Notes: generated by a model not told the origin, from the sequence alone. DNA of 64,000 nucleotides from Acidilobaceae archaeon (GCA_027046245.1 JALTZJ010000015.1:1-64000); one strand, 5' to 3'. Shown: positions 15,947-25,434, counted from the first letter of the stretch. Numbers and translations are program-made.

Positions 15947-16909
15947 ATGGCTCATATCCCCTTTGATGAGGATTATATTGAGGAGGAGATTCAGTGTTCT
16001 AAGATAACCTATGATCCTTCGAGGGGCGTGAAGGTATGTGAAGACACGGGTGAAGTCATAGAGGAGGGCGTCATAGGCGATGAGAGCGATGTGAAGGCGT
16101 TCACCCCGGAGGAGAAGATGCAGAAGGCGCATCATGGAGGCCCTCTTCAGTTTAGTCGGCAGCATATGGGTATTGAGGCCCACATAGTAGCGCCTAAGGA
16201 GTCCGGGCCTAAAGGCCTTAAACCCGTGAGAAGGGAGACCCTGAAACGCTTCCCCCGGGGCGGCAGGGCCAGTAGTAGTACCGACAAGAACCTCCAGCAG
16301 GCCCTCTCCATAATAAATGACGTGGCGGCTAAGCTAGAGCTGCCCGACATAGTAAGGGAGGAGGCGAGCAAGATCTACAGGGACGCCATGCAGAAGGGCC
16401 TAACGAGGGGCAGGAGTGTGGAAAGCGTAGTCGCGGCAGTCATATACGCCGCGACGAGGATACACGACCTACACCACGGCCTCAACGACATAATAAAGGC
16501 GATCAAGGGCAACGTAGACCCCAACATAAGAAGGGAAGTCGCGAGGAGCTACAGGCTGCTAGTAAGGGATCTAGGAATAAGGATCCCCGTAAGGAGACCC
16601 GAGAACTTCGTCTGGAGGATAACACACCAGCTCCAGCTACCCGAGAAGGTAGCCCTAGACGCTATCAAGATAATAAACGACGCCAGGAAGAAAGGGCTAA
16701 CAGCAGGCAAGGACCCGAGCGGCCTAGCAGGAGCAGCAGTATACCTAGCAGCCCTGAAGCACGGATACAGGAAGACGCAGAAGGAGATAGCACAGGTAGC
16801 GGGAGTAACAGAGGTAACAATAAGGAACAGGTACAAGGAGATAACAAGGTTCCTAGGAATAGAGGAGGAAGCCCTAGAAGCCTCCCAAAGGCAACAGGGA
16901 AGCAGCTAG
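15947..16909 (+). CDS. tfb: Transcription initiation factor TFB
   Basis: Archaeal TFIIB homologue that recruits RNA polymerase to TBP-bound promoters. The N-terminal ribbon is IQCSKITYD...VKVCEDTGEVIEEG, with two cysteines only. The B-reader/linker follows (FTPEEKMQ, GGPLQFSRQHMG). Two cyclin repeats begin near NLQQALSIINDVAAKL and ITHQLQLPEKVALDA. The second carries the BRE-reading helix-turn-helix QKEIAQVAGVTEVTIRNRYKE. The reduced ribbon also occurs in other crenarchaeal TFBs (for example Sulfolobus TFB1), so it is not damage. ATG 15947 is chosen over GTG 15938 because it starts MAHIPF just after GGGGTG. Confidence 0.95.
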   Translation: MAHIPFDEDYIEEEIQCSKITYDPSRGVKVCEDTGEVIEEGVIGDESDVKAFTPEEKMQKAHHGGPLQFSRQHMGIEAHIVAPKESGPKGLKPVRRETLKRFPRGGRASSSTDKNLQQALSIINDVAAKLELPDIVREEASKIYRDAMQKGLTRGRSVESVVAAVIYAATRIHDLHHGLNDIIKAIKGNVDPNIRREVARSYRLLVRDLGIRIPVRRPENFVWRITHQLQLPEKVALDAIKIINDARKKGLTAGKDPSGLAGAAVYLAALKHGYRKTQKEIAQVAGVTEVTIRNRYKEITRFLGIEEEALEASQRQQGSS

Positions 16910-16950
16910 GTCACTCAACCCAGGCATAGTTTACTTATACATTAATTAGG

Positions 16951-16981
16951 GGAAGCCAGAAGCTTCCTCTAGCCCGTTTTT
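16951..16981 (+). terminator. Terminator after tfb
   Basis: GGAAGC (16951-16956), loop CAGAA, GCTTCC (16962-16967), followed by TCTAGCCCG and a five-T run. It is well placed about 40 nt after the TFB stop. Archaeal termination relies mainly on the T-run. Confidence 0.55.
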
Positions 16982-17122
16982 ACCACTAGAAATTCTCTAT
17001 CTCTACTTCAATTCTTTCCCGATATTTTTAAGGTGGGGCTTCAAACGTTTTCGTTATAGCTATCGAGGAATCCAGTTAGTCCTTGTTCCCTAAAAACGAT
17101 CTTATGCTAGTGGTTTCTATTA

Positions 17123-18175
17123 TTAGTAGCCTTCGAAAACGGGGCATTCCACGGGTGCTCCGACTTCTGCCTTGTATGCCTTGGCTATCTCCTCAGGTTT
17201 AGGCGTCTTGGGTGAGTGATAGGGGTAGACTTCCTCTACTACGCCTCCTTCCTCCCTTATTATCCTGAAGACTGCGTGTACGGCGTCGCCGCCGAAGGCC
17301 TGGACTAGCACGGCTGAGCGGCCTTCTTCGTCCTCTATAACGTCAGCCGCTGCCACGGGTGGAAGCACCGGGAGAGCGTAGGCTAGCCTCTCGGGGTCGT
17401 GATGCCTGACTAGCGCTATTATGCCTGTCTTACTATAGTAGGGCGCGCATTTGACCCTATAGCCTATGACGGCCCTCCTCTTCCAGAGCCTGTAGTACTT
17501 GCGCTGCGCCTTGATCGGGTTTATCCCGTACTCCTTGGCCAGGCTCGCTATGCTCCTAAGGGCATCCCTACTCATCTCCATGAGCATTAGCACGGTCAGC
17601 CTGTCAGTCGGGTACCTGCGGCCCTCGAGCCCCCGGGGCCCCTCCCTGTAGACCTCCTTGAATACGCGTCTCATACCCTCAACAGTAGTCCGGTCAAGTT
17701 CGACGTCAGGATCTGCGTAAAGGAAGGGGATGCTAGTCAGTGCAGGCCTACTCCCCCAGCTAATCCTTGCCAGGTAAATCTTGTCACCAGGAGCCTTGGC
17801 TCTGAACTCGTCTATGCATCTATCGGGAACATAGAAGCTGTAGACGTAGCGACCGTCTAGCAGCTTAGCCCAGCTCTTAGGAGGCACATTAGCCACTACG
17901 GGGGAGCCATTTATGATTATGCCGAGTCTCATGCCTATACGGTCATAGTTTATTGATATGCCGAAGCTGAAGCCGCTCTTCCTAGCCCTCTGAACAAGCT
18001 TATACAGATTCCTCTCACCCACGTCAAGGTACTTAGCATAGACTTTCAGGGCAGGGCTGTGCTCCTTCTCCGTACTCATACGAGTGATAACCTCGACGAC
18101 TCGCGCAATCCTATAGTCTAAAGTCTCTGTTTCACCGTGCACGCTGCCCCCGCCCTCAACCCGTAGAGACACCAT
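17123..18175 (-). CDS. Putative HTH transcription regulator, unknown family
   Basis: A 350-residue protein with two likely helix-turn-helix units. One is near the N-terminus (YLDVGERNLYKLVQRARKSG). One is in the middle (DALRSIASLAKEYGINPIKA, then YRLWKRRAVIGYRV), a layout seen in winged-helix regulators. Between and after them are mixed alpha/beta stretches, including RSAVLVQAFGGDAVHAVFRI, which resembles the effector half of Lrp-like proteins, with ends PVECPVFEG. I do not recognise a named family. It faces the TFB gene tail to tail and has its own upstream region with possible TATA sequences around 18205-18215. Confidence 0.5.
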   Translation of the reverse strand: MVSLRVEGGGSVHGETETLDYRIARVVEVITRMSTEKEHSPALKVYAKYLDVGERNLYKLVQRARKSGFSFGISINYDRIGMRLGIIINGSPVVANVPPKSWAKLLDGRYVYSFYVPDRCIDEFRAKAPGDKIYLARISWGSRPALTSIPFLYADPDVELDRTTVEGMRRVFKEVYREGPRGLEGRRYPTDRLTVLMLMEMSRDALRSIASLAKEYGINPIKAQRKYYRLWKRRAVIGYRVKCAPYYSKTGIIALVRHHDPERLAYALPVLPPVAAADVIEDEEGRSAVLVQAFGGDAVHAVFRIIREEGGVVEEVYPYHSPKTPKPEEIAKAYKAEVGAPVECPVFEGY

Positions 18176-18435
18176 TTACACCAGTTGTAGCCATGTATAA
18201 GGTTAGGATATAAAATATTGCTTTGCCTGTGCTAGTAGATATAAGGAAGGATAGACGGTCTTTTAGAAAAGTAGAGATGAGGTCTCCAGTTAAAGGTGAA
18301 GGAGCTACAGACGCATCATTAATATTCTAAGGAGTACACCGTAGGGTATTAATGGCTCTACAAATACGGTATACGTGTAATATCGACTTCTGAAGACGAG
18401 CATTGGAGTGCAGGAAGGGTTCCGGCCGCAAGGCA

Positions 18436-18480
18436 CCCGCCATCATCGTAGCCGCGTGACAACGCGGACCTACGGCGGGC
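18436..18480. other. Stable stem-loop in the 18179-18553 gap, possible small RNA
   Basis: CCCGCC (18436-18441) can pair with GGCGGG (18474-18479), GTAG (18448-18451) with CTAC (18470-18473), and CCGCGT (18452-18457) with ACGCGG (18462-18467) closing a GACA loop. ATCATC is left unpaired on the 5' side. The surrounding 18405-18500 is much more GC-rich than the rest of this 375-nt gap. No coding frame fits. It could be a guide RNA or a leader of the FAH-family gene. Confidence 0.4.
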
Positions 18481-18553
18481 ACGGGTCCCGAGGGCTAAAT
18501 AACCTAGGTTCAAGCCCTAATTAACCCCTCCCAACATCAGCAAGCCTCTTCAC

Positions 18554-19453
18554 ATGGCTGGGGTGGCAGGCGTGCACTCCTCCAGGATACTAGTGGGTAC
18601 CTACAGGGATCGGGGCGGCTACACGCTAGTCGTTTACCACGGCGGCGCCTTGAGGCCCCTTCCAGACTATGCGCAGGAGTTCTTCCGCGACTTCAACGGG
18701 TTCGCGGCGTACTTCGCATTGCACAGGTTCAACTCGTTCCTAGATAGAGTGCTAGACGACGCAGCCGGTGAGGCGCCCGTGGCTACACTAGACGAGCCGC
18801 TCCCCCCAGTTAACCCCTCGCCCAGGCTCGTAGTCGGCTTCGGCAGGAGCTTCGAGGCCCACGCGAAGGAGATGGGAGGCGGCAGGGTAGCATTCTTCCT
18901 AAAAGCCCCTAGCAGCCTCACAGGGCACCGCAGCTTCATAGAAGTGCCTCAATGGGTAGAAAAGCCAGACTACGAGGGAGAGGTAGTAATAGTATTAGGG
19001 TCGAGGCTGCGGGGAGCCAGTAAGGGCGAGGCCAGCAACGCGATAATAGGGTACACAGCGGGCAACGACGTTACCGCCCGAGACGTGCAGGAGGCGGGCT
19101 ACCCGTGGAGCATGGCCAAGAGCATACCATCCTTCGGCCCGGTAGGCCCGCTAGTAGCATTAATAGATGACGCCAGAGAACTCGAGAACATCTGCCTAGA
19201 GACGCTTGTAAACGGGGAAAGAATGCAGGAGGGATGCCTCTCCGAGCTAGTAAAGCCACTACCCGAGCTGGTAGCAGATGCAACTAGATACTTCCAGGTA
19301 AGCCCCGGCGACCTCATCTTCACGGGGACGCCGCCAGGCGTGGGGCACGCTAAGAAGCCGCCGCGATACCTAAAGCCCGGCGACAGGGTAGAGGTAGCAG
19401 TAAAGGGGGTAAGCCCCTTAGTAAACACGGTAACCCGGCTAGGTAGCGAGTGA
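18554..19453 (+). CDS. Fumarylacetoacetate hydrolase (FAH) family protein
   Basis: The C-terminal 210 residues form the FAH fold: FGRSFEAHAKEM, FFLKAPSSLTGH, then the metal site YEGEVVIVLG (Glu-Gly-Glu), YTAGNDVTARDVQ, and FTGTPPGVGHA. These magnesium enzymes act on acylpyruvates, oxaloacetate or aromatic-catabolism intermediates, and the substrate cannot be read from sequence. An N-terminal region of about 90 residues is the usual short cap. ATG 18554 is used. No pathway partner is next to it; the aminopeptidase follows after 78 nt. Confidence 0.87.
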   Translation: MAGVAGVHSSRILVGTYRDRGGYTLVVYHGGALRPLPDYAQEFFRDFNGFAAYFALHRFNSFLDRVLDDAAGEAPVATLDEPLPPVNPSPRLVVGFGRSFEAHAKEMGGGRVAFFLKAPSSLTGHRSFIEVPQWVEKPDYEGEVVIVLGSRLRGASKGEASNAIIGYTAGNDVTARDVQEAGYPWSMAKSIPSFGPVGPLVALIDDARELENICLETLVNGERMQEGCLSELVKPLPELVADATRYFQVSPGDLIFTGTPPGVGHAKKPPRYLKPGDRVEVAVKGVSPLVNTVTRLGSE

Positions 19454-19531
19454 CGGCTAAACTTGAAAGGAACCCGAAGACCCCACATCCTCCAGGGAGA
19501 GCTACCCTAAAGGAGAGGAGGGTGGTTAGTA

Positions 19532-21013
19532 GTGGTCCTCTACACTAAGCCGCCTAAAGTTAGGATCGTTGAGGCCGTGAGCCTCGCGGGGCTGAGCGAC
19601 GCCATTGCTGTTCCAGTAGTTAAAGATGGAGAAGAGCCTCGGCTGTTGACTAGTGAGGGGATCCCGAGCCAGTTAGGGAACGCGGTGAAGGAGGCCGCCG
19701 CGGCGGAGGTGTTCAAGGGAGACGCTGAGACCCTTTACACTGTTGCTGTAGAGGGCAAGCCCTATATACTAGTCGGGTGCGGCGATGAGAAAGACGTTGA
19801 CGCCGAGAGGATAAGGAGGTGCTTCGGCGTCCTAGGGAGGAGCGTGGCAGCGAAGTACAGAAGCATAGGTCTAGCGCTAACCGGTCTCTCAGAGGAGCTG
19901 GCGGGAGAGGCTGTGATAGCCACAGCCCTAGGCGCTTATATGCTAGAGGAGTTCAAGGTTACAAAGAACCGGAAGCTAGAGGAGATAGTAGTAGCAGGCT
20001 CCCTGGAGGAGGGCTATGTAGAGGCAGTAATAGAGGGAGTATACCTGGCTAGGGACGTGGCGAACGCTCCCCCCCACATGCTGAGCCCTCCAAAGCTTGC
20101 CGAAGCCGTGAGAAGGCTCTTCCAAGGATTGAGTAATGTCGAGGTAGAGGTGTTCAGCTATGAGATGCTAGTTAGGGAGGGCTTCGGAGGCATAGTAAAT
20201 GTGGGCAGGGGGAGCGCGGAGAAGCCGGTCCTAATAATTATCAAGTATAGGGGTGGAGAGGGAGACCCCATAGCCTTCGTGGGCAAGACAATAGTATTCG
20301 ACAGTGGAGGGATAAACCTGAAGCCTAGCCAGGGAATCACCCTCATGAGAGCTGACAAGGCGGGCGGCGCAGCAGTTCTAGGCGCCATGTGGGCTATAGC
20401 CAGGATGGGCCTCAAGGCCAACGTCTACGGGCTCCTACCCGCAGCGATAAACGTGCCCAGCGGGGAGAGCTACCTGCCAAGCGACGTCATAAAGATGTGG
20501 GACGGCACGACGGTCGAGGTAGGCAACACAGACGCCGAGGGCAGGCTAGTCCTGGCAGACGCCATAGCCTATGCAGCGAAGGCGCTAGGAGCAAAGACGA
20601 TAGTCGACCTAGCAACCCTCACAGGAGCAATAGTAGTAGCTCTAGGCCCGCTGCTAGCGGGCCTCTTCACCAGGAGCGACTCCCTAGCCAGCGAGATAGA
20701 AGAGGCAGCCAGGGCCACGGGAGAAAGGCTATGGAGGATGCCCCTGGTCGACGACTACAAGGCCTTAATGACGAAGAACAGCCCCGTGGGCGAGATAATA
20801 AACGTGGCCGGAAGATACGGAGGCGCCATCTACGGTGCACTATTCCTAGAGAGATTCGCCCACGAAGCCGAATGGGCACACCTAGACATAGCAGGGCCAG
20901 GCATAGGAATGGAGGCAGGCCAAGTGGCACCACCCTACTGGCCCTCCCAGCTAGCCCCAGGCTACGGAGTAAGAATCCTAGTAGAGCTGGCCAGGAAGAG
21001 GTCACAGGGTTGA
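19532..21013 (+). CDS. pepA: Leucyl aminopeptidase, M17 family
   Basis: A cytosolic dinuclear-metal aminopeptidase that finishes peptide breakdown. The catalytic domain has GKTIVFDSGGINLKPS, MRADKAGGAAVLG, and the signature NTDAEGRLVLADAI, which supplies metal-binding Asp/Glu and the catalytic Arg. DLATLTGAIVVALG follows. The N-terminal 170 residues are the usual macro-like domain. Length 493 is normal. The GTG/TTG region near 19532 offers alternatives of one or two codons. The stop overlaps the TTG start of the BtpA gene. Confidence 0.93.
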   Translation: MVLYTKPPKVRIVEAVSLAGLSDAIAVPVVKDGEEPRLLTSEGIPSQLGNAVKEAAAAEVFKGDAETLYTVAVEGKPYILVGCGDEKDVDAERIRRCFGVLGRSVAAKYRSIGLALTGLSEELAGEAVIATALGAYMLEEFKVTKNRKLEEIVVAGSLEEGYVEAVIEGVYLARDVANAPPHMLSPPKLAEAVRRLFQGLSNVEVEVFSYEMLVREGFGGIVNVGRGSAEKPVLIIIKYRGGEGDPIAFVGKTIVFDSGGINLKPSQGITLMRADKAGGAAVLGAMWAIARMGLKANVYGLLPAAINVPSGESYLPSDVIKMWDGTTVEVGNTDAEGRLVLADAIAYAAKALGAKTIVDLATLTGAIVVALGPLLAGLFTRSDSLASEIEEAARATGERLWRMPLVDDYKALMTKNSPVGEIINVAGRYGGAIYGALFLERFAHEAEWAHLDIAGPGIGMEAGQVAPPYWPSQLAPGYGVRILVELARKRSQG

Positions 21014-21837
21014 AACCGCTAATAGTGGAGATCGAGGCAGAGAAACCATTTTTAATAGCAGTAATCCACCTCCCACCCCTACCAGGCAGTCCAGGCTACC
21101 CGGCAGGAGGCAACCGCCCCTTCCTATTCGAAGATACAGTAAGCTACGCCGTCTCGGAAGCCCGTAAAGCCGAGGAGGCAGGGTTCAACGCCGTTATAAT
21201 CGAGAACTACGGAGATAAGCCGTACGCCGTGGAGCCGGGATTAAGCGAAGCAGTAGCCATGACTGTTATAGCGAGGGAGGCAGTAGCGGCTGTTTCAATC
21301 CCAGTAGGCATCAACATGCTCAGGAACGGGGGTGTTCAGGCTCTAGTGGCTGCAAGGCACGCGGGAGCATCATTCATAAGAGTCAACGCCCTCTGCGAGA
21401 CGAGAATAGCCCCCGAGGGCCTTCTACAACCCATAGCCAGGAGGCTGGCCGAGACGGCGGCTAGAATAGGAGCCCTAAGCATAGCCGTCCTAGCAGATAT
21501 TGATGTAAAGCATAGCTATCCAGTACCGGGCTATGATCCCATAGAGTCGGCTAGAGACTGCATAGAGCGGGGCGGGGCAGACGTCCTAGTGGCCACAGGG
21601 AAGCGCACAGGAGAGCCACCAAGCCACGACCTAGTGGCAGCCCTAGCAGCAACGGGGGCTCCAGTACTAGTGGGGAGCGGCCTGACAAGGGAGAACGCGG
21701 CTACGCTACTAAGGGTAGCCGCGGGAGCGATAGTAGGGTCAAGCATAAAGATAGGGGGAAGGCCTGAGAACCCTATAGACCCTGAGAAGGCGAGGAGCCT
21801 AGTGGAGGCCGTTAGGGGGGCGGGGCTGACGAGGTAA
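21010..21837 (+). CDS. BtpA family TIM-barrel protein
   Basis: This family was named for a cyanobacterial photosystem I factor, but in archaea its role is unknown. Family blocks: IAVIHLPPLPGSPGY, AGFNAVIIENYGDKPY, IPVGINMLRNG, ADIDVKHSYPVPGYD, ADVLVATGKRTGEPP and the phosphate-binding end AGAIVGSSIKIGG. The fold suggests a phosphorylated small-molecule substrate. The TTG at 21010 overlaps the pepA stop (TTGA). A much longer open frame through pepA is a shadow. Confidence 0.88.
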   Translation: MKPLIVEIEAEKPFLIAVIHLPPLPGSPGYPAGGNRPFLFEDTVSYAVSEARKAEEAGFNAVIIENYGDKPYAVEPGLSEAVAMTVIAREAVAAVSIPVGINMLRNGGVQALVAARHAGASFIRVNALCETRIAPEGLLQPIARRLAETAARIGALSIAVLADIDVKHSYPVPGYDPIESARDCIERGGADVLVATGKRTGEPPSHDLVAALAATGAPVLVGSGLTRENAATLLRVAAGAIVGSSIKIGGRPENPIDPEKARSLVEAVRGAGLTR

Positions 21838-21966
21838 ACCCGGACCGAGGCGGCCCCCATCCGTGGGGAGATGAGGAATCCTAGTCCAGAGGACCCGAGG
21901 CCCCCCTAACGGCGGGCACCCGCTATTCTCTAACGCTATTACCCGGCATGCATCGACTCCCAGACT
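21838..21966. other. Gap with small hairpins after the btpA-like gene
   Basis: CCCC (21855-21858), loop ATCCGT, GGGG (21865-21868), then GTCC-AGA-GGAC further on. The region is C/G-rich without a T-run. No gene is seen. Confidence 0.3.
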
Positions 21967-23076
21967 ATGGTGGCTGGCGCGGTGGCGGCCGGATTCACTA
22001 TTAGAGCCCTGGTTCTCCACCTGCCGGTAGACGCCGCTGATACTGTTGAGGATGAGGGCTTCAAGCTGATGGAGGCCAAGGACCGGGTTGAGGGGGAACT
22101 GGGGGTTAAAATCGACAGTGCACGGGTGACGATAAACGTTGGTGGCACTCCTGAGCGGCTCGCTGAGGAGGCGCGGGCAGCGGCTAAGGCCTCCATGGAT
22201 GGCGGCTTCTTCGTTAACCTAGGCCCCACGGTTCTCAGGGGGGAGGACGACGTTGACACGCTGGCATCGATAGCCGAGGAGGGTGTATTCTTCAGCGTGC
22301 TGCTATCAAGCCTCACATGGGACTCAGCGCTCCTCGCCTCCAAGCTCTTCCACGAGGCAGCAAGAAGGGGCGTAGATTACCCTGTGTACTTCGGGGTTAA
22401 CGCTCTAGGCAAGCCTATAGTTACACCCTACTACCCTCTCTCATCATCAGATCCCCAGACTAGAATAGTGACGGCGGCGTTGACGTATCCAAACTACCTG
22501 ACAGAGGCCTATAGATCCGGGGGCCTCGAGGCACTGAGGGACGCGGCTGTCAAGGCCGGGAGGGTGGCCCTCAGGGCCGCTGAGAGCGTGGCCGAGCGGC
22601 TGGGCGCTGAGCGGGTAGGCGTGGATCTGAGCGTGGCTCCCTGGATGCAGGAGACCGGCCTGGGACTGGTGGAGCTAGTGGCGGGAGTCAGGATGCCGGA
22701 GCCCGGGTTCGCTGCTGGAGTGAGGCTAGTAAATGAGGCGGTTGCCGAGGCAGCTGAGGCCCTAGGCGCTGCTACAGGCTTCAACGAGGTCCAACTACCC
22801 GTTGCTGAGGATTTGAAGCTGAAGGCGAGGGTAAGCGAGGGCGACACCACCGCGAGGGACCTGGCGAGGCTTAGCGGCGTCTGCCTAGCAGGACTAGACA
22901 TGGTAGTGGTGCCCGCCGGCGTCAAGGAGGTGGCAGGTCTCATACTGGAGGTAGCGGCTTATGCTAGAGCGAAGAGGAGGCCTCTAGGTGTTAGGCTGGT
23001 GCCAGTAGAGGATGTAGAGCCCGGGGACAAGGTCTACCTGGAGAGGTTCGGTGAAGTACCGGTGATAAGCATTTGA
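21967..23076 (+). CDS. DUF711/UPF0210 family protein
   Basis: The 369-residue protein matches the UPF0210 (DUF711) family related in fold to glycyl radical enzymes. It has FTIRALVLHLPV at the start, SMDGGFFVNLGPTVL, VDYPVYFGVNALGKP, GVDLSVAPWMQETGLG, TGFNEVQLPVAED and LAGLDMVVVPAGV. The family has been proposed to be non-radical PFL-like proteins of unknown substrate. Most family members are near 450 residues, so this is a short archaeal form. ATG 21967 seems right because the conserved FTIR block follows within ten residues. Confidence 0.8.
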   Translation: MVAGAVAAGFTIRALVLHLPVDAADTVEDEGFKLMEAKDRVEGELGVKIDSARVTINVGGTPERLAEEARAAAKASMDGGFFVNLGPTVLRGEDDVDTLASIAEEGVFFSVLLSSLTWDSALLASKLFHEAARRGVDYPVYFGVNALGKPIVTPYYPLSSSDPQTRIVTAALTYPNYLTEAYRSGGLEALRDAAVKAGRVALRAAESVAERLGAERVGVDLSVAPWMQETGLGLVELVAGVRMPEPGFAAGVRLVNEAVAEAAEALGAATGFNEVQLPVAEDLKLKARVSEGDTTARDLARLSGVCLAGLDMVVVPAGVKEVAGLILEVAAYARAKRRPLGVRLVPVEDVEPGDKVYLERFGEVPVISI

Positions 23077-23092
23077 AGGCCGGGAGAGGCCC

Positions 23093-23160
23093 GGTCATCC
23101 CTAGCGCCCGGGCTTTACTCAAGGCCCCCGGCGGCGTCGCCGGGCCTACCCAGGGATACC
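23093..23160. terminator. Branched stem-loop between convergent genes
   Basis: GGT-c-ATCCCT (23093-23102) pairs with AGGGATACC (23152-23160) with one bulge. Inside lie the palindrome GCCCGGGC (23106-23113) and a perfect 7-bp hairpin CCCGGCG-GCGT-CGCCGGG (23127-23144). It fills the gap between the DUF711 gene and pyrI, which end toward each other. A bidirectional terminator is the simplest reading, though there is no T-run. Confidence 0.45.
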
Positions 23161-23172
23161 ATAGCTTACCAC

Positions 23173-23667
23173 CTAGACTCTTATAAGCCTGGGGACGTCG
23201 CTGGCCCTCACCAGCGTGCCACAGTACCCACACCTATACACAGGACCCTCCTCGTCCACCAGGAGCATGACAGGCTCGACGGGCTCCCTCTCCTTCCTAG
23301 ATATGCAAGTCGGGTTAGGGCACGATATAATTCCAATAACCCTCCTAGGAGGCCTAACCCTCCTCTTCTCGACGACCCTCCCACTCCTAACTATGTTTAC
23401 TGTAGCCCTAGGACTCACGACGGCCACTATACCCTCCTCTTCCTCCCCGATGAAGTAGCCTTCAATCTTAACTATGTCCTTCCTACCCATCTTCCTACTT
23501 TCAGCATTGACCACCACGCTGATACGCCTCTCACCGGGCTCGTCGAGGAAGCCGAGAACCTTGAGTATAACAAAGCTCTTCCCGGGCTCAACATGGTCTA
23601 TAACTGTTCCCTCCCGTATACGCCTAACCAGTAATCCCTCGCCCGCATCCACTACTCGCCACCTCAC
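23173..23667 (-). CDS. pyrI: Aspartate carbamoyltransferase regulatory subunit
   Basis: It binds nucleotides and controls PyrB. The N-terminal allosteric domain has [19 protein letters not shown] and the strand [10 protein letters not shown]. The C-terminal zinc domain carries all four cysteines, CPNPTC and CGYC, in [18 protein letters not shown] and YRCGYCGT. Length 164 is a little longer than usual. It overlaps the pyrB stop by four bases and is the second gene of the pyrBI operon. Confidence 0.95.
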   Translation of the reverse strand: MRWRVVDAGEGLLVRRIREGTVIDHVEPGKSFVILKVLGFLDEPGERRISVVVNAESRKMGRKDIVKIEGYFIGEEEEGIVAVVSPRATVNIVRSGRVVEKRRVRPPRRVIGIISCPNPTCISRKEREPVEPVMLLVDEEGPVYRCGYCGTLVRASDVPRLIRV

Positions 23668-24596
23668 CCGAGGATGCCTGCTAGGAGGGCCATCCTAACC
23701 CTCACCCCGAGCCTGGCCTGGATAAAATAGGCTTGATAGGGGCTGTTATCGACGTCGAAGGAGATCTCGTCGACCCTGGGCAGGGGATGTAATATCTTGA
23801 GGCCCGGCTTCGCCCTCCCATGGAGATCCCTAAGGGTCACTCTATAGCTACCCTTTATCCTCTCATACTCGCCAGGATCGGGGATCCGCTCTCGCTGGAT
23901 CCTAGTAACGTAGAGCACGTCGAGCTCGGGCAATACGCCCCTATAATCCTCTACCTCTTCGTAGCCGAGGCCAGTCTTGTCCAGCTGCATCAGAACCTCC
24001 TCTCGCACCCTGAGCGGAGGAGGAGAGATCAAGTATACCTTAGCAGGCTTGAACCTAGTGAGGCCCAATATGAAGCTAGAGGCAGCCCTTCCATAACGCA
24101 GGTCACCGAGAACCCCTACGACGAGGCCGTCCACTCCGCCCTTCAAGGTGCGTATAGTGTAGAGGTCTAGCATTGCCTGAGTGGGATGGTGCTGCCTGCC
24201 GTCGCCGCCATTAACAACAGGTGACTCCGCTATCTCGGCAGCGTACAGCGCCACACCCTCATACCGATGCCTAATAACTATAGCGTCGCTATAGGAGTCG
24301 AGCATCCTAACAGTGTCAGCCAGGTTCTCGCCCTTAGCAACGCTAATAGCGTCCTCGCCGCTTACAACCAAGGTGTCACCGCCCAGCCGCTTAACAGCGG
24401 ACTCGAAGCTAAGCCTAGTCCTGGTACTGGGCTCGAAGAAGGCAAGCGCCACTATCTTGCCCTTGAGTGGCGCCTGAGATGTGAGCTTGTCAACGCTATC
24501 GGCAGCCTCAAAGAGGGATTCAAGGTCGCTGCGCGTGAAGTCGAGTATCGAGATCACGTCCCTACCTCTAAACGCCTCCAAGCCGGGTACAGGCAC
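23664..24596 (-). CDS. pyrB: Aspartate carbamoyltransferase catalytic subunit
   Basis: Makes N-carbamoyl-aspartate in pyrimidine synthesis. Family motifs are intact: the carbamoyl-phosphate loop [15 protein letters not shown], then [43 protein letters not shown] and [13 protein letters not shown] place the start at GTG 24596 ([15 protein letters not shown]), giving 310 residues as in other archaea. The frame stays open back to 24689, but that would run into the preceding HD-domain gene and adds unconserved sequence. Confidence 0.95.
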   Translation of the reverse strand: MPVPGLEAFRGRDVISILDFTRSDLESLFEAADSVDKLTSQAPLKGKIVALAFFEPSTRTRLSFESAVKRLGGDTLVVSGEDAISVAKGENLADTVRMLDSYSDAIVIRHRYEGVALYAAEIAESPVVNGGDGRQHHPTQAMLDLYTIRTLKGGVDGLVVGVLGDLRYGRAASSFILGLTRFKPAKVYLISPPPLRVREEVLMQLDKTGLGYEEVEDYRGVLPELDVLYVTRIQRERIPDPGEYERIKGSYRVTLRDLHGRAKPGLKILHPLPRVDEISFDVDNSPYQAYFIQARLGVRVRMALLAGILG

Positions 24597-24627
24597 CGCA
24601 ACCCTACATGTAACACCAGTTAACAGG

Positions 24628-25434
24628 TCAGGGGTAAATAGGTGTGAGGGGCTGGAGTTTCCCGTCTCTACCAACAAGGTACGGCACAACCTCCACTTGA
24701 TCGGCTAACATGCTATTCTCTATCTTCGGCAGCAGCACCTGCTCCACCTGGAAGAAGCCAGCATAGCTTGTCATTACCACCTTGATCCTCACAGGCCTCT
24801 GGCTTCCAGGCTCCAGCTCGACCCTCTTGATGCTGAGGGCCGAGAGGCTGTGCATATCAAGCTTCCCCTTACTATACGGGATCCTCGCCCTCCCCTCAGC
24901 CATGTCGGTGGCGTCGGCCACCTTGACACTGCTAGCCTCAAGGGTTAGCGCCTTCACAGGCGGGTTAGTAGAGTAGATGGCATGCTTTATCTCACTCTTT
25001 ATCTTCACACGCTTGGAGACGGTAGCGTCACTCATAACCTCGTCCAGCAGCCTGTCCAGGATAGGATCACTCATGACAGCCCCTATCAGCTCGTGCTGGT
25101 GGCGGTGGACACTATTCCCTATATCGTGTAGGTACGCCCCCACTAGGACAACAAGCTTCGCCTCATCTATGTCGTCAACCGTGTGATGCTGGAGAGTAGT
25201 AGGCACGAAGCCGCTCTCAACAAGCATATCGAAGATCTGAAGAGCGCTACCAGCTACTATAGTAGCGTGCACAGGCCCGTGATCATTATAGAGCAGCCTA
25301 TCGACAGTCATAACATTACTCATTCTAAGGAGGGACTGAACCTCTTCATCACCCCGAAGAAACCTATAAGCCCTCTCAAGCAGCTCAACGCCTCTAACCT
25401 TCTCCTCCACCAGAGCCGGGCTCACCTGAACCAC
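24628..25434 (-). CDS. HD-domain phosphohydrolase
   Basis: A 268-residue HD-superfamily protein, with H52 in NDHGPVHA, the H103-D104 pair in [15 protein letters not shown] and the later Asp in [13 protein letters not shown]. These residues bind two metal ions, and members hydrolyse phosphate esters such as nucleotides. A C-terminal domain of about 80 residues, beta-rich and starting near [12 protein letters not shown], is separate. The substrate is unknown. It overlaps cutA by 41 nt and precedes pyrBI by 31 nt on the same strand, so it may belong to that operon. Confidence 0.8.
   Translation of the reverse strand: MVQVSPALVEEKVRGVELLERAYRFLRGDEEVQSLLRMSNVMTVDRLLYNDHGPVHATIVAGSALQIFDMLVESGFVPTTLQHHTVDDIDEAKLVVLVGAYLHDIGNSVHRHQHELIGAVMSDPILDRLLDEVMSDATVSKRVKIKSEIKHAIYSTNPPVKALTLEASSVKVADATDMAEGRARIPYSKGKLDMHSLSALSIKRVELEPGSQRPVRIKVVMTSYAGFFQVEQVLLPKIENSMLADQVEVVPYLVGRDGKLQPLTPIYP

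Noticed and set aside
15947-16050. TFB zinc ribbon with only two of four cysteines
   Set aside because: Crenarchaeal TFBs such as Sulfolobus TFB1 have a similarly reduced ribbon, so it is not a lesion or a special paralogue.
17022-17034. Strong TATA-like GATATTTTTAAGG between the convergent tfb and HTH genes
   Set aside because: No gene follows on either strand; AT-rich terminator region is a simpler explanation, though an antisense RNA cannot be excluded.
18495-18525. GGTTCAAGCCC as a tRNA T-arm
   Set aside because: The arm pairs poorly and no matching acceptor, D-arm or anticodon arm is found upstream.
20389-21009. Long alternative frame through pepA joined to the BtpA gene
   Set aside because: Composition is Arg/Pro-rich shadow of pepA; the BtpA family starts at TTG 21010.
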